From assembly GCA_018364485.1 (NCBI GenBank), contig JAGZLX010000006.1, forward strand, positions 1 to 42,850: a stretch of DNA of 42,850 nt, read 5' to 3'. Of this stretch, positions 29,981 to 37,675 are shown one piece after another. Position 1 is the stretch's first letter. Each line of letters begins with the position of its first letter. Below the pieces are notes generated by a model. That model was not told the DNA's origin, searched no databases, and saw only the letters and a list, made by a program, of their open reading frames with translations. A program made the position numbers and the translations under genes. The stretch comes from Granulicatella adiacens. GTDB lineage: Bacteria > Bacillota > Bacilli > Lactobacillales > Aerococcaceae.

Positions 29981-30112
29981 GTGTTAGCCAATATAGCTGT
30001 ACCGGATTGAGCCAAGGTCTCAATCCTATCGAGCCTCAAACGGATGGTAGGAAATGAATTTCCAACCATCCGTAATTCGCATCGATTACTCATCGCTATA
30101 ATGGCTACTATG
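29975..30112 (+). repeat. Structured intergenic repeat, copy G
   Basis: The conserved hairpin is GGATTGAG / CTCAATCC around CCAAGGT. The variable hairpin is ACGGATGGTAGGAAAT / ATTTCCAACCATCCGT, a near-perfect stem unlike that of F or H. The outer stem is shorter (TTAGCCA / TGGCTA plus ATAGC / GCTAT). Confidence 0.8.
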
Positions 30113-30138
30113 TTATCCGAAAACGCGTAGCTTTTTTT

Positions 30139-30210
30139 GTACACCTCTTAAAGAGTTGTATTGCTTCGATGGAGTAAGTGCAAGTATTCCTTCATTCGAA
30201 ATAAAAGCTC
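30139..30210 (+). repeat. Linker repeat, copy 2
   Basis: Second copy of the ~70-bp linker (TTGTATTGCTTC through TTCCTTCATTCGAAAT). It is more diverged at its left end than copies 1 and 3. Confidence 0.72.
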
Positions 30211-30358
30211 AAGTCAATATGGATTGTCTCTGTGGAGTCTTAGGTCTCAAACCTACCAAGCTTCAAACAGTCTCTACGAAATGAATTTCTAGAGACTGTA
30301 ATTCACATTGGTTATGATTCCCTATAATGCTTTCTATAACCTCTGAGGAATTTTCTGT
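30211..30358 (+). repeat. Structured intergenic repeat, copy H (missing left arm)
   Basis: From GAGTCTTAGG onwards this copy is nearly identical to copy F, including the variable hairpin and the right outer arm (CCTATAATGCTTTCTATAA). Its left flank does not match F and cannot pair with that right arm. It looks like a partial duplicate of F that lost its left arm. Confidence 0.78.
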
Positions 30359-30430
30359 TTTATCAGCAGTTAAGTTGTTGTGTTGCTTCGATGATGTGAG
30401 TGCAAGTATTCCTTCATTCGAAATGGAAAA
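30359..30430 (+). repeat. Linker repeat, copy 3
   Basis: Third copy of the linker, closest to copy 1 at its left end (TATCAGC, TTAAGTTGTTGTGTTGCTTC) and to copy 2 in the middle (AGTGCAAGTATTCC). This mosaic suggests unequal crossing-over among the three. Confidence 0.75.
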
Positions 30431-30518
30431 GTGCTCAGAGTGATTGGAGATTCTTATATTGAGATTGCGAAATGTTTAGGATTTTGTTAGGGAATGTTAC
30501 GGTGTAGGCGGGATATGG

Positions 30519-30605
30519 TATGATGAAGGCACTGAATTGCAAAGTGAGGCTTCGTATATGAAATTGGAACAGAGCAAGAGAATCAAACGACTTTATGGGA
30601 AATGA
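30519..30605 (+). other. Possible promoter plus 15-codon leader or gene remnant ahead of the response regulator
   Basis: TGG-TATGAT (extended -10, hexamer 30519-30524) is followed by AAAGTGAGG and ATG at 30558. This opens the 15-residue basic peptide MKLEQSKRIKRLYGK, ending at 30605. A second ATG overlaps its stop (ATGA) and runs only seven codons. It could be a leader peptide or the broken start of a lost gene. The rest of 30431-30675 shows only the TACAAT of the next gene. Confidence 0.35.
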
Positions 30606-30652
30606 TACGAGAAATTAGGAAATAGATGGTTTTCTGTAAATTGGAAAGATGT

Positions 30653-30658
30653 TACAAT
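30653..30658 (+). promoter_or_regulatory. -10 element of the BceRS-like operon
   Basis: TACAAT lies 18 bases before the start codon, with only a weak -35 (TTTTCT) 17 bp upstream. Because the start is so close, the 5' UTR would be very short. Confidence 0.4.
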
Positions 30659-30675
30659 GAAAACGAGGTGAGTGT

Positions 30676-31359
30676 ATGCAAACAATAATGATTGTCGAAG
30701 ATGAAAAAGTCATTCGAGATGCAATTGTACAAGAATTAGAAAAATGGAATTATGAAGTCGTTGCTGTGGAAGACTTTTCGCAAGTGTACACTCAATTTTT
30801 AGCAGTTAATCCGCAGTTGGTGATTTTGGATATTACATTGCCGTTTTATAATGGCTATTATTGGTGCCAAGAGATTCGTAAGGTGTCTCAGGTGCCGATT
30901 ATGTTCTTGTCGTCCAGGGATCAAGCGATGGATATTGTGATGTCGATTAATATGGGCGCGGATGATTATATGACAAAGCCGTTTGAACCAAGTGTATTGG
31001 TCGCAAAAATCCAAGGGATGATGCGTCGCAGTTATGAGTTCGTTCAGCAGAAAGATTGGCTGGAATATAAGGGAATTGCCTTGCAGCTTGGAAGCGGAAA
31101 GGTTTCTTATGAGGGTAATGTCATCGAGTTGTCGAAGAATGAATTTATCATTTTACGTGTACTATTTGAAAAACAAGGCGATATTGCACCGAGGGAAGAT
31201 TTAATGAATGCATTGTGGAATAGCGATGTGTTTGTCGATGATAATACCTTGTCCGTGACGGTTGCTCGTTTGCGGAAGCGTCTTGGCGAAATCGGATTGG
31301 AAAAATTAATCACGACGAAAAAAGGCGTCGGGTATGGATTGGCGGAAGTGATTGAATGA
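30676..31359 (+). CDS. BceR-like response regulator (OmpR family)
   Basis: This 227-residue regulator has a receiver domain (1-~115) with acidic residues in IVEDEK, phosphoacceptor Asp52 in LVILDITLPFYNG, and the conserved Lys in MTKPFEP. A winged-helix DNA-binding domain (~130-225) contains ELSKNEFIILRVL, RLRKRLGE and TTKKGVGYGL. The subfamily call (BceR) rests on the partner kinase, which is an intramembrane-sensing type, and on a TGACA-N4-TGTAA box ahead of Bce module 2. The stop overlaps the kinase start by four bases (ATGA). GAGGTGAG precedes the start. Unlike the B. subtilis locus, it is about 9 kb from the transporter genes it probably controls. Confidence 0.88.
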   Translation: MQTIMIVEDEKVIRDAIVQELEKWNYEVVAVEDFSQVYTQFLAVNPQLVILDITLPFYNGYYWCQEIRKVSQVPIMFLSSRDQAMDIVMSINMGADDYMTKPFEPSVLVAKIQGMMRRSYEFVQQKDWLEYKGIALQLGSGKVSYEGNVIELSKNEFIILRVLFEKQGDIAPREDLMNALWNSDVFVDDNTLSVTVARLRKRLGEIGLEKLITTKKGVGYGLAEVIE

Positions 31360-32354
31360 AGACAAAAGTAGAATTTAGTATGGCTTGGTTCAAATCGCAT
31401 GCCTTCTTACTCGGAGCGCTGGCCTTCATCGAAGTGTTTTCGATTGGGTTCTTCTTTGTCTTTAATTGGCTAAATTCAGAAGTCGGCTATTATTTATTTT
31501 TACTAGCCTTTTTCCTTCTGGTAGTCGCTGGTGCACTTTTGTGGCACGATTGGAGAAAGTACAGAGAAGTCGTTCGAAGTTTGCAGCAAGAAGTGACGAC
31601 ACTAGACGATGGATTTTCGCCCGTTGTGAGTCATCTATATGAGGCCATCCAACAAGAAAAGTCGGATATGCGAGGGCTAAGTACGAAGATGAAGCAACTT
31701 CGCAAGGAAGATGTGGACTACTATACTTTATGGGCTCACCAAATTAAAACGAGCATTGCCGCAAGTCAATTGTTGATTCGTGAGTTGCCGCAAACGTCTG
31801 AGAAATCTTTGTTGAGTCAAGAACTCGTTCGGATTACGACTTATACAGAACTAGCACTGCATTATGTTCGAATGGAAAGTTTCCATCAAGACTTATCGAT
31901 TTCAACGATTTCTATTGATGAAGTTATTCGTCCGCTCTTGAAGAAATATGCGACTTTCTTTATTTCAAAGAAATTGCATTTGGACTATGTTCCTACTGAG
32001 AAAAAGGTGGTCACGGATTCGAAGTGGTTAGGCGTTATCGTCGAGCAAGTGTTATCGAATGCAGTGAAATATACGCCTGAGGAAGGAACGATTCGTATTC
32101 TTTTTGATGGAAGTACGTTAACGATTGAAGATACGGGAATCGGAATTGCTCCTTACGATATTAAACGGATTTTTGAACGTGGATTTAGCGGCTACAATGG
32201 TCGTGTGAACCACCAATCGACAGGGCTAGGGCTCTACTTATCTTCAGAGATTGCCAAACGTTTAGGCGTTACGCTTAGTGTAGACTCGACTGTTGGAGAA
32301 GGGACGACGGTTCATATTCAGATTCCGTCTGAAGTGATGCAAGTCAAAGATTAA
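31356..32354 (+). CDS. BceS-like intramembrane-sensing histidine kinase
   Basis: This 332-residue kinase has two TM helices (about 17-37 and 45-64) joined by a loop of only about seven residues, the mark of Bce/Gra-type kinases that receive their signal from a BceAB transporter rather than directly. The phosphoacceptor is His128 in LWAHQIKTSIAAS. The usual Pro after HQIKT is Ser133. The catalytic domain has VEQVLSNAVKYTP (N box), EDTGIGI (G1) and STGLGLYLSSEIA (G2). It is translationally coupled to the response regulator. The partner transporters are most likely the two Bce modules at 15.8-21.4 kb. A terminator follows directly. Confidence 0.9.
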   Translation: MKTKVEFSMAWFKSHAFLLGALAFIEVFSIGFFFVFNWLNSEVGYYLFLLAFFLLVVAGALLWHDWRKYREVVRSLQQEVTTLDDGFSPVVSHLYEAIQQEKSDMRGLSTKMKQLRKEDVDYYTLWAHQIKTSIAASQLLIRELPQTSEKSLLSQELVRITTYTELALHYVRMESFHQDLSISTISIDEVIRPLLKKYATFFISKKLHLDYVPTEKKVVTDSKWLGVIVEQVLSNAVKYTPEEGTIRILFDGSTLTIEDTGIGIAPYDIKRIFERGFSGYNGRVNHQSTGLGLYLSSEIAKRLGVTLSVDSTVGEGTTVHIQIPSEVMQVKD

Positions 32355-32357
32355 TGG

Positions 32358-32387
32358 AAAGCGAGGGGGAACCTTCGCTTTTTTTGT
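32358..32387 (+). terminator. Terminator of the BceRS-like operon
   Basis: AAAGCGA-AGG-type stem (AAAGCGAGG / CCTTCGCTTT) with T7, starting three bases after the kinase stop. Confidence 0.85.
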
Positions 32388-32438
32388 GCGATAAAAAGAG
32401 TATTTTTACTAAAAAGTTAACGATGGCACGCCCGGATG

Positions 32439-32447
32439 TGTTATAAT
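32439..32447 (+). promoter_or_regulatory. Extended -10 promoter of rapZ
   Basis: TGTTATAAT, a perfect -10 with TG extension, 39 bases ahead of the rapZ start. A -35 is not convincing. Confidence 0.55.
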
Positions 32448-32486
32448 TGTAAAGATAACAATATCGTTTGAGATAGGAGAATGACA

Positions 32487-33377
32487 ATGGCAGTAGATCA
32501 ATTAGAATTAGTCGTCATTACAGGTATGAGTGGGGCAGGGAAAACTGTTGCAATGCAAAGTTTCGAAGACATGGGATATTTCTGTGTCGATAATATGCCA
32601 CCAAGTCTTCTACCAAAATTTTGGGAATTAGTAAAAGAATCAGGAAAAATTACAAAAATTGCGCTCGTAATCGACCTACGTTCACGCGCATTCTTTGATG
32701 AAATCATGTCAGCTATTGCAGGCCTTGATAACACATCATTTATTACAACAAAAATTTTATTCTTAGAAGCCAGCGATGATGCGCTTGTTTCTCGTTACAA
32801 AGAAACAAGAAGAACGCACCCTCTTGCTAGTGATGGTCGTATTTACGATGGGATTATTGCGGAACGTCGTTTATTACAAGATATTAAGACACGTGCGCAA
32901 AAAGTGATTGATACAACTAATCTTTCACCTCGTAAATTACGTGAAGAAATCATGCAAGCTTTCTCTACAGGTAGCGAAGGAATTTTCACGATTCAAGTGA
33001 TGTCATTTGGATTTAAATACGGACTTCCAATCGACGCGGATGTCGTGATGGATGTACGTTTCTTACCAAATCCACACTATATTCCAGAGTTACGTCCACT
33101 CACTGGATTAGATGAACCTGTATATGATTATGTCATGAGCCAACCAGAAGCGAAGACGTTCTATCATAAATTGATGGACTTACTCGACTTCTCAATTCCA
33201 GGCTACAAAAAAGAAGGAAAATCTAGCGTAACGATTGCCATCGGATGTACTGGTGGTCAACACCGTTCTGTTGCTTTTGCGGAACGTATCGGACGCGAAT
33301 TATTATCAGACTCTTATAACGTGAAAATCTCTCATCGTGACAAAGACCGTCGTAAAGAAGGGAATGGACGCTCATGA
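32487..33377 (+). CDS. rapZ: RapZ/YvcJ family nucleotide-binding protein
   Basis: This 296-residue protein has a P-loop (VITGMSGAGKT, about 11-21), the conserved DNMPPSLLP, and a C-terminal domain with FKYGLPIDADVVMDVRFLPN and IGCTGGQHRSVAFAERI. RapZ proteins bind RNA and regulate amino-sugar metabolism in E. coli; the Firmicute homologue YvcJ binds and hydrolyses nucleotides and affects competence in B. subtilis. ATG 32481 lies only one base after GGAG; ATG 32487 has proper spacing and is chosen. The stop overlaps the glmR start (ATGA), beginning the conserved rapZ-glmR-whiA operon. Confidence 0.95.
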   Translation: MAVDQLELVVITGMSGAGKTVAMQSFEDMGYFCVDNMPPSLLPKFWELVKESGKITKIALVIDLRSRAFFDEIMSAIAGLDNTSFITTKILFLEASDDALVSRYKETRRTHPLASDGRIYDGIIAERRLLQDIKTRAQKVIDTTNLSPRKLREEIMQAFSTGSEGIFTIQVMSFGFKYGLPIDADVVMDVRFLPNPHYIPELRPLTGLDEPVYDYVMSQPEAKTFYHKLMDLLDFSIPGYKKEGKSSVTIAIGCTGGQHRSVAFAERIGRELLSDSYNVKISHRDKDRRKEGNGRS

Positions 33378-34405
33378 TGTTCGAGGTAACACCAAATCCT
33401 CCGAGAAAGAAAGGTCCTAAAATCACCGTTATTGGTGGAGGAACAGGGCTTCCTGTTCTCTTGAGAAACCTTCGTAAGAGAGATGCGGATGTGACTGCGA
33501 TTGTAACGGTTGCCGATGATGGTGGAAGTTCAGGAATCATTCGAGATTATATGAACGTTGTGCCACCAGGAGATATTCGAAACTGTATGATTGCTCTTTC
33601 TCCGATGAACGCTTTACAAAAAGAAATTTTCCAATATCGTTTTAATTCCGACGATCAATTCTTCGCCGGACATGCGATTGGGAACTTAATTATCGCAGCC
33701 TTAACAGAGATGCGCGGAAATATTTTCGATGCGATTCGTCTTTTAAGCCGTATGATGGCGGTGGAAGGACATGTGTATCCTGCTGCTGAAGAGCCATTAT
33801 TACTACGTGCGGAATTCCAAGATGGAACGATTGTGGACGGGGAAGCGGAACTTGTGAAATATCGCAAGAAGATTAAGCGAGTTTCTGTACATTGCTACGA
33901 CGAGAATCGTAAGCTTGATGAAAGCCGCACGCCAACAGCTGCGCGTGAAGTCATCAATGCGATTATGGAAGCCGATATGGTTGTACTAGGACCTGGTAGT
34001 CTTTATACTAGTATCTTACCAAACTTAATGATTAGCGATATCGGTCAAGCCGTTTGCGAAACGAAAGCGGAAGTGGTGTACATTTGTAACATCATGACGC
34101 AACGTGGTGAAACGGAACACTTTACCGATGCAGATCATGTACGCGTATTGCATGACCATTTAGGAACGCAGTTTATCGACACTGTTCTCGTGAATACAGA
34201 GGCAGTGCCCGAAGAGTACTTAAACCAACAAAAGAACGAAGAGTATCTTTACCAAGTGAAGTACGACTTCCAAGGATTGCGCGACGAGGGATGCCGAGTA
34301 GTGTCGTCTGACTTTATTAAATTACGCGAAAAAGGCGTATACCATGATGGTGAAAAAGTCATCGACGAATTATTCCGTCTCCTACAAAGTGCACGAATTG
34401 AATAA
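33374..34405 (+). CDS. glmR: GlmR/YvcK, UDP-sugar-binding regulator of cell-wall precursor synthesis
   Basis: This 343-residue protein of the CofD-like/YvcK family has VIGGGTGLPVLLRNL near the N-terminus, VTVADDGGSSGIIRD, PPGDIRNCMIALS, AGHAIGNLI and LGPGSLYTSILPNL, the nucleotide- and ligand-binding loops. In B. subtilis YvcK/GlmR binds UDP-GlcNAc and stimulates GlmS to send carbon into the cell wall. The start overlaps the rapZ stop, and the second codon is also ATG. Length and motifs are standard. A hairpin lies between it and whiA, which may trim downstream expression. Confidence 0.95.
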   Translation: MMFEVTPNPPRKKGPKITVIGGGTGLPVLLRNLRKRDADVTAIVTVADDGGSSGIIRDYMNVVPPGDIRNCMIALSPMNALQKEIFQYRFNSDDQFFAGHAIGNLIIAALTEMRGNIFDAIRLLSRMMAVEGHVYPAAEEPLLLRAEFQDGTIVDGEAELVKYRKKIKRVSVHCYDENRKLDESRTPTAAREVINAIMEADMVVLGPGSLYTSILPNLMISDIGQAVCETKAEVVYICNIMTQRGETEHFTDADHVRVLHDHLGTQFIDTVLVNTEAVPEEYLNQQKNEEYLYQVKYDFQGLRDEGCRVVSSDFIKLREKGVYHDGEKVIDELFRLLQSARIE

Positions 34406-34418
34406 TAACGAATGAAAT

Positions 34419-34446
34419 AGGAGCCAAGACTTCCTCTTGGCTCCTT
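34419..34446 (+). terminator. Intercistronic hairpin between glmR and whiA (possible attenuator)
   Basis: AGGAGCCAAGA-CTTCC-TCTTGGCTCCTT is an 11-bp perfect stem, but only a TT follows. It could be a partial terminator or a processing site. whiA follows within 35 bases, and no separate promoter was seen. Confidence 0.55.
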
Positions 34447-34477
34447 CAACATGACTAGAAGAGAAAGGAGGAGGCCT

Positions 34478-35428
34478 GTGTCCTTACTATCATTTGCTGC
34501 AGAGACAAAACAAGAACTAACGCAACTAGAAGTGCAATATGACTATTCAAAATATGAACTAGCGGCGCTGATTCGAATGAATGGGGCGGTTGGGATTTTG
34601 AATCGTCAATTGATTTTAAATATCCAAACAGAAAATGCTGCGATTGCCAGACGTATTTATGTGCTCTTGAAGAAGTATTATCAAGTGGAAAGTGAACTCT
34701 TGGTTCGCCGTAAGATGAAACTGAAGAAGAACAATGTGTATATCGTACGTTTGAAACACGGAACGGAAGAAATTCTGGAAGACTTAAACATCAAGTCGAG
34801 CGGCCTATTTAATATGCGCGTTCCGGAAAATGTTCGTGAAGACGAAGAGAAGATGCGTGCCTACCTTCGTGGGGCGTTTCTGGCTGGTGGTTCGATTAAT
34901 GACCCGAAAACAAGCCGTTATCACTTAGAGATTTATTCGATTTACGAAGAGCATAACGACGATATTTGTCAGATGATGAATGCGTTTGGATTGAATGCCA
35001 GAACGATTGAGCGTCGTAAGGGGTATATCACGTACTTGAAAGAAGCCGAGAAGATCGCAGACTTCCTTGCCGTGATTCATGCTTCCAAGGCGATGTTGCA
35101 TTTTGAAGATATCCGAATCATTCGCGATATGCGAAATACTGCGAATCGTTTAGTGAACTGTGAAAATGCCAATATTAATAAAGTGGTGAATGCAGCCACT
35201 CGTCAAATCGAAGAGATTCAATATATCGAAGATACAGTGGGGCTGGATGCCTTGCCGGATAAATTATCGGATATTGCAAAAATCCGTTTGGAGAATCCAG
35301 AAATTAGTTTGAAAGAATTAGGCGAGATGTTACCTTCTGGGCCTATTTCAAAATCAGGGGTAAACCACAGACTGCGTAAGATTTCTGAATTTTCTCAAAA
35401 ATTAAGAGAAGAAGGAAAAGCCAATTAG
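34478..35428 (+). CDS. whiA: WhiA DNA-binding protein
   Basis: This 317-residue protein combines a degenerate LAGLIDADG homing-endonuclease-like domain (about 1-215) with a C-terminal helix-turn-helix (LKELGEMLPSGPISKSGVNH). In Gram-positive bacteria WhiA affects division and chromosome segregation; in actinomycetes it is a sporulation regulator. The start is GTG at 34478, placed after a very strong AAAGGAGGAGG, and the protein then begins with the family's conserved SFAAETKQEL. The in-frame ATG at 34451 falls in the upstream hairpin region and would add nine poorly conserved residues, so it is rejected. Confidence 0.94.
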   Translation: MSLLSFAAETKQELTQLEVQYDYSKYELAALIRMNGAVGILNRQLILNIQTENAAIARRIYVLLKKYYQVESELLVRRKMKLKKNNVYIVRLKHGTEEILEDLNIKSSGLFNMRVPENVREDEEKMRAYLRGAFLAGGSINDPKTSRYHLEIYSIYEEHNDDICQMMNAFGLNARTIERRKGYITYLKEAEKIADFLAVIHASKAMLHFEDIRIIRDMRNTANRLVNCENANINKVVNAATRQIEEIQYIEDTVGLDALPDKLSDIAKIRLENPEISLKELGEMLPSGPISKSGVNHRLRKISEFSQKLREEGKAN

Positions 35429-35478
35429 AGGATGTGGGGCGTAGCTTACTATAGAAAAAACTATAGGAGGTTCGTCTT

Positions 35479-35859
35479 ATGAACTTAGTATCTTTAATTG
35501 GTCGTGTTGTCAAAGAGGTAGAGGTGCAACAGCTTCAACCTTCCGGAAAGAGTGTGTTTAATAATACCATCGCGGTGCAAAATGTGTACCGTAACAGCGA
35601 TGATTCCTATCATTCACACTTTATCCAAGTGGTCGCTTGGGGCAAAATTGCAGAGCGTATCGGCAAGTTTGTCAAGAAGGGAGACCGTATTGGCGTGGAA
35701 GGACGACTCAACACGCGTCGCTACACTAACAAGAATCATCAAGAAGTGTATGTGACCGAAGTGGTGATTGAAGAAGTGTACTTCTTAGAGAGAAAACACG
35801 AGACTGAAGAGGACGGTGCAAGTCCTTTTGAAGATCCGCAAAGTTTGTTTGTGGAATAG
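35479..35859 (+). CDS. Short single-stranded DNA-binding protein
   Basis: This 126-residue SSB consists of one OB fold: MNLVSLIGRVVKEVEVQQL, SHFIQVVAWGKIAERIGKFV, KKGDRIGVEGRLNTRRY and VTEVVIEEVYFLE. The C-terminus is short and ends DPQSLFVE rather than the DDDIPF tip that recruits replication and repair partners. It thus resembles the competence-type SsbB/YwpH rather than the main SSB, which should be encoded elsewhere. ATAGGAGG precedes the start. An inverted repeat CTATAG (35450-35455 and 35460-35465) lies around the ribosome-binding site region. No ComK or ComX (cin) box was recognised. Calling it ssbB would be reasonable but is not proven. Confidence 0.85.
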   Translation: MNLVSLIGRVVKEVEVQQLQPSGKSVFNNTIAVQNVYRNSDDSYHSHFIQVVAWGKIAERIGKFVKKGDRIGVEGRLNTRRYTNKNHQEVYVTEVVIEEVYFLERKHETEEDGASPFEDPQSLFVE

Positions 35860-35911
35860 TGTAAGGAGAGAAATTCCTTCACGTGACAGTTTAAATGAAG
35901 GAGTTTTTCAA

Positions 35912-36601
35912 GTGATTATATTAATAAATGGAACAGTAATTGTCATCGGAGCGCTTGCAGGTGTGTTTTTACGACACATTATTTCAGAGCGTTTCGCGCA
36001 ACATATCATGCAAGGGTTAGCGCTATGTGTATTCCTGGTCGGAATTAAAGGCGCGATTCAAATCCCGAATAGCTTGATTATGATTTTATCTCTGGTATGT
36101 GGGGGCGTTGTCGGAGAAGGGCTTCAAATGGAGGAGCGAGTACGTAAGTTTTCAGACTGGCTCCAGGAGAAGGCATCCAAAGGCAAAGAAAACAATTTAA
36201 ATATCGGAGAAGGGTTCGTTGCGGCAGTCATGATTTTCTGCGTAGGGGCACTTGCTACAATGGGGTCTATCCAGTTAGGAATTACTGGAGATCCAGCGTT
36301 GCTTCAAACGAAGTCGGTATTAGATGGGATTACTTCAATTTTCCTTGCGGCAACGGAAGGGATTGGAGTAGGGCTTTCTGCAGTGGCGGTCATTGCATAT
36401 GAGTTAATTTTAGTGGGCTTGTCTCAACTAGTGGCTCCTCATTTGAATGATGTGGTAACTGTATCGATGTCCGCAGTTGGATCGGTTCTTTTAGTTGGTT
36501 TAGCGATGAACTTACTAGGGATTACGAAGATTAAAGTATTAAACTTCTTGCCAGCCATTTTTATGCCGATTCTACTTGTTCCGCTATTTGCGTTATTTTA
36601 A
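35912..36601 (+). CDS. DUF554 family membrane protein
   Basis: This 230-residue protein has about seven hydrophobic segments. It starts VIILINGTVIVIGALAGVFL and contains LSLVCGGVVGEGLQMEERV, FCVGALATMGSIQLGITGDP and TKSVLDGITSIFLAATEGIG, all typical of DUF554 (YdfK/YqgA type) membrane proteins. Function is unknown; a transport role has been guessed for the family. The start is GTG at 35912 with AAGGAG eight bases upstream. Earlier in-frame starts fall inside the SSB gene and are rejected. It lies 52 bases after the SSB stop, with a small AAGGA/TCCTT hairpin between, and may be co-transcribed with it. Confidence 0.88.
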   Translation: MIILINGTVIVIGALAGVFLRHIISERFAQHIMQGLALCVFLVGIKGAIQIPNSLIMILSLVCGGVVGEGLQMEERVRKFSDWLQEKASKGKENNLNIGEGFVAAVMIFCVGALATMGSIQLGITGDPALLQTKSVLDGITSIFLAATEGIGVGLSAVAVIAYELILVGLSQLVAPHLNDVVTVSMSAVGSVLLVGLAMNLLGITKIKVLNFLPAIFMPILLVPLFALF

Positions 36602-36609
36602 GAATAGGA

Positions 36610-36648
36610 AAAACACCGTACCAAGAAATTTTCTTGGTACGGTGTTTT
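36610..36648. terminator. Bidirectional terminator between the DUF554 gene and ldh
   Basis: AAAACACCGTACCAAGAA pairs perfectly with TTCTTGGTACGGTGTTTT, an 18-bp stem with A and T runs at its ends. It serves both converging genes. Confidence 0.92.
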
Positions 36649-36657
36649 GTTGTTGTA

Positions 36658-37632
36658 TTAGTTATTTTCTGCTTCTAATTTTTCGAAAGCATCGTGTAAG
36701 ATAGATTTCAATGTTTTTGCAGATAAGTTCATTTTTTCTTGTTCAGAGTCTGCAAGAGGAATTTCGATGATTTGACGAATTCCTTCACGTCCAATAACAG
36801 CTGGAGCTCCGATGAAAATATCTTCTTGTCCGTATTGACCTTCAAGGTATACCGATAATGGGAAGATGGCTTGTTCGTTATTTAAGATGGCTTTTGTAAT
36901 ACGCGCTAGAGTAGCACCGATACCGTAGTAAGTTGCACCTTTTTTAGCGATGATTTCATAAGCAGCATCACGTACTTGGAAGAATACTTCAACTAATTTT
37001 TCTTCATCAACGTGTGGATTTTGACGAACCCATTCATAAATTTGTAAACCGCCGACGTTTGTATGTGACCAAACTGGGAATTCAGTATCTCCGTGTTCAC
37101 CCATGATATATCCGTGAACGTTACGAGCATCAACGCCAACTAATTCAGCGATTGTTTGACGGAAACGAGCACTGTCTAGAGAAGTACCAGATCCGATAAC
37201 GCGTTCTTTTGGAAGTCCTGAGAATTTCCAAGTTGCGTAAGTTAAGATATCTACTGGGTTAGACGCCATTAGGAAGATTCCGTTGAATCCGCTAGCCATA
37301 ATTGAGTCTACGATGTTTTTCAAGATTTTTAAGTTTTTAGAAACTAAGTCCAAGCGAGTTTCGCCAGGTTTTTGAGCAGCTCCTGCTGTGATACATACGA
37401 TATCTGCGTCGTGGCAGTCTTCGTATTTCGCTGCATAAATCTTTTTAGGGGCATTGAAAGCTAAGGCATGTGATAAGTCTAACGCATCGCCTTCTGTTTT
37501 CTCGAAATTGATGTCGATAATTCCTAGTTCTTCTGCGATCCCTTGTAATACAAGTGCGTATGCATAACTAGAACCAACGGCACCGTCACCGACTAAAATT
37601 ACTTTATTACCATGTTTTTGAGATTTTTCCAT
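36658..37632 (-). CDS. ldh: L-lactate dehydrogenase
   Basis: This 324-residue NAD-dependent enzyme reduces pyruvate to L-lactate, the main fermentation end step in lactic acid bacteria. Visible features: NAD loop VGDGAVGSSYAYAL, NAD-specific Asp in IIDINFEKTEG, the mobile loop region AGAAQKPGETRLDLV with the catalytic Arg, SNPVDILTYATWKFSG, and the active-site His in MGEHGDTEFPVW. The ATG at 37638 is only one base from AGGAGG; the ATG at 37632 has seven-base spacing and is preferred. The gene is monocistronic. A GAAAAT-TG-ATTTTC dyad lies upstream of the promoter -10. No clear Rex or CcpA site was seen. Confidence 0.96.
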   Translation of the reverse strand: MEKSQKHGNKVILVGDGAVGSSYAYALVLQGIAEELGIIDINFEKTEGDALDLSHALAFNAPKKIYAAKYEDCHDADIVCITAGAAQKPGETRLDLVSKNLKILKNIVDSIMASGFNGIFLMASNPVDILTYATWKFSGLPKERVIGSGTSLDSARFRQTIAELVGVDARNVHGYIMGEHGDTEFPVWSHTNVGGLQIYEWVRQNPHVDEEKLVEVFFQVRDAAYEIIAKKGATYYGIGATLARITKAILNNEQAIFPLSVYLEGQYGQEDIFIGAPAVIGREGIRQIIEIPLADSEQEKMNLSAKTLKSILHDAFEKLEAENN

Positions 37633-37675
37633 ATTCATACCTCCTAAAAAATTAGTGATGGAATATCCATAAACA

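Noticed and set aside
29738..30430. CRISPR array
   Set aside because: The repeated units are about 220 bp, imperfect and only three in number, with no short regular repeat-spacer pattern and no cas genes.
34451..34477. ATG start for whiA at 34451
   Set aside because: The GTG at 34478 has a far stronger ribosome-binding site and matches the conserved N-terminus; the extra residues are not family-like.
35552..35755. 67-codon frame inside the SSB gene
   Set aside because: Out-of-frame shadow of the OB-fold coding sequence, without start signals.
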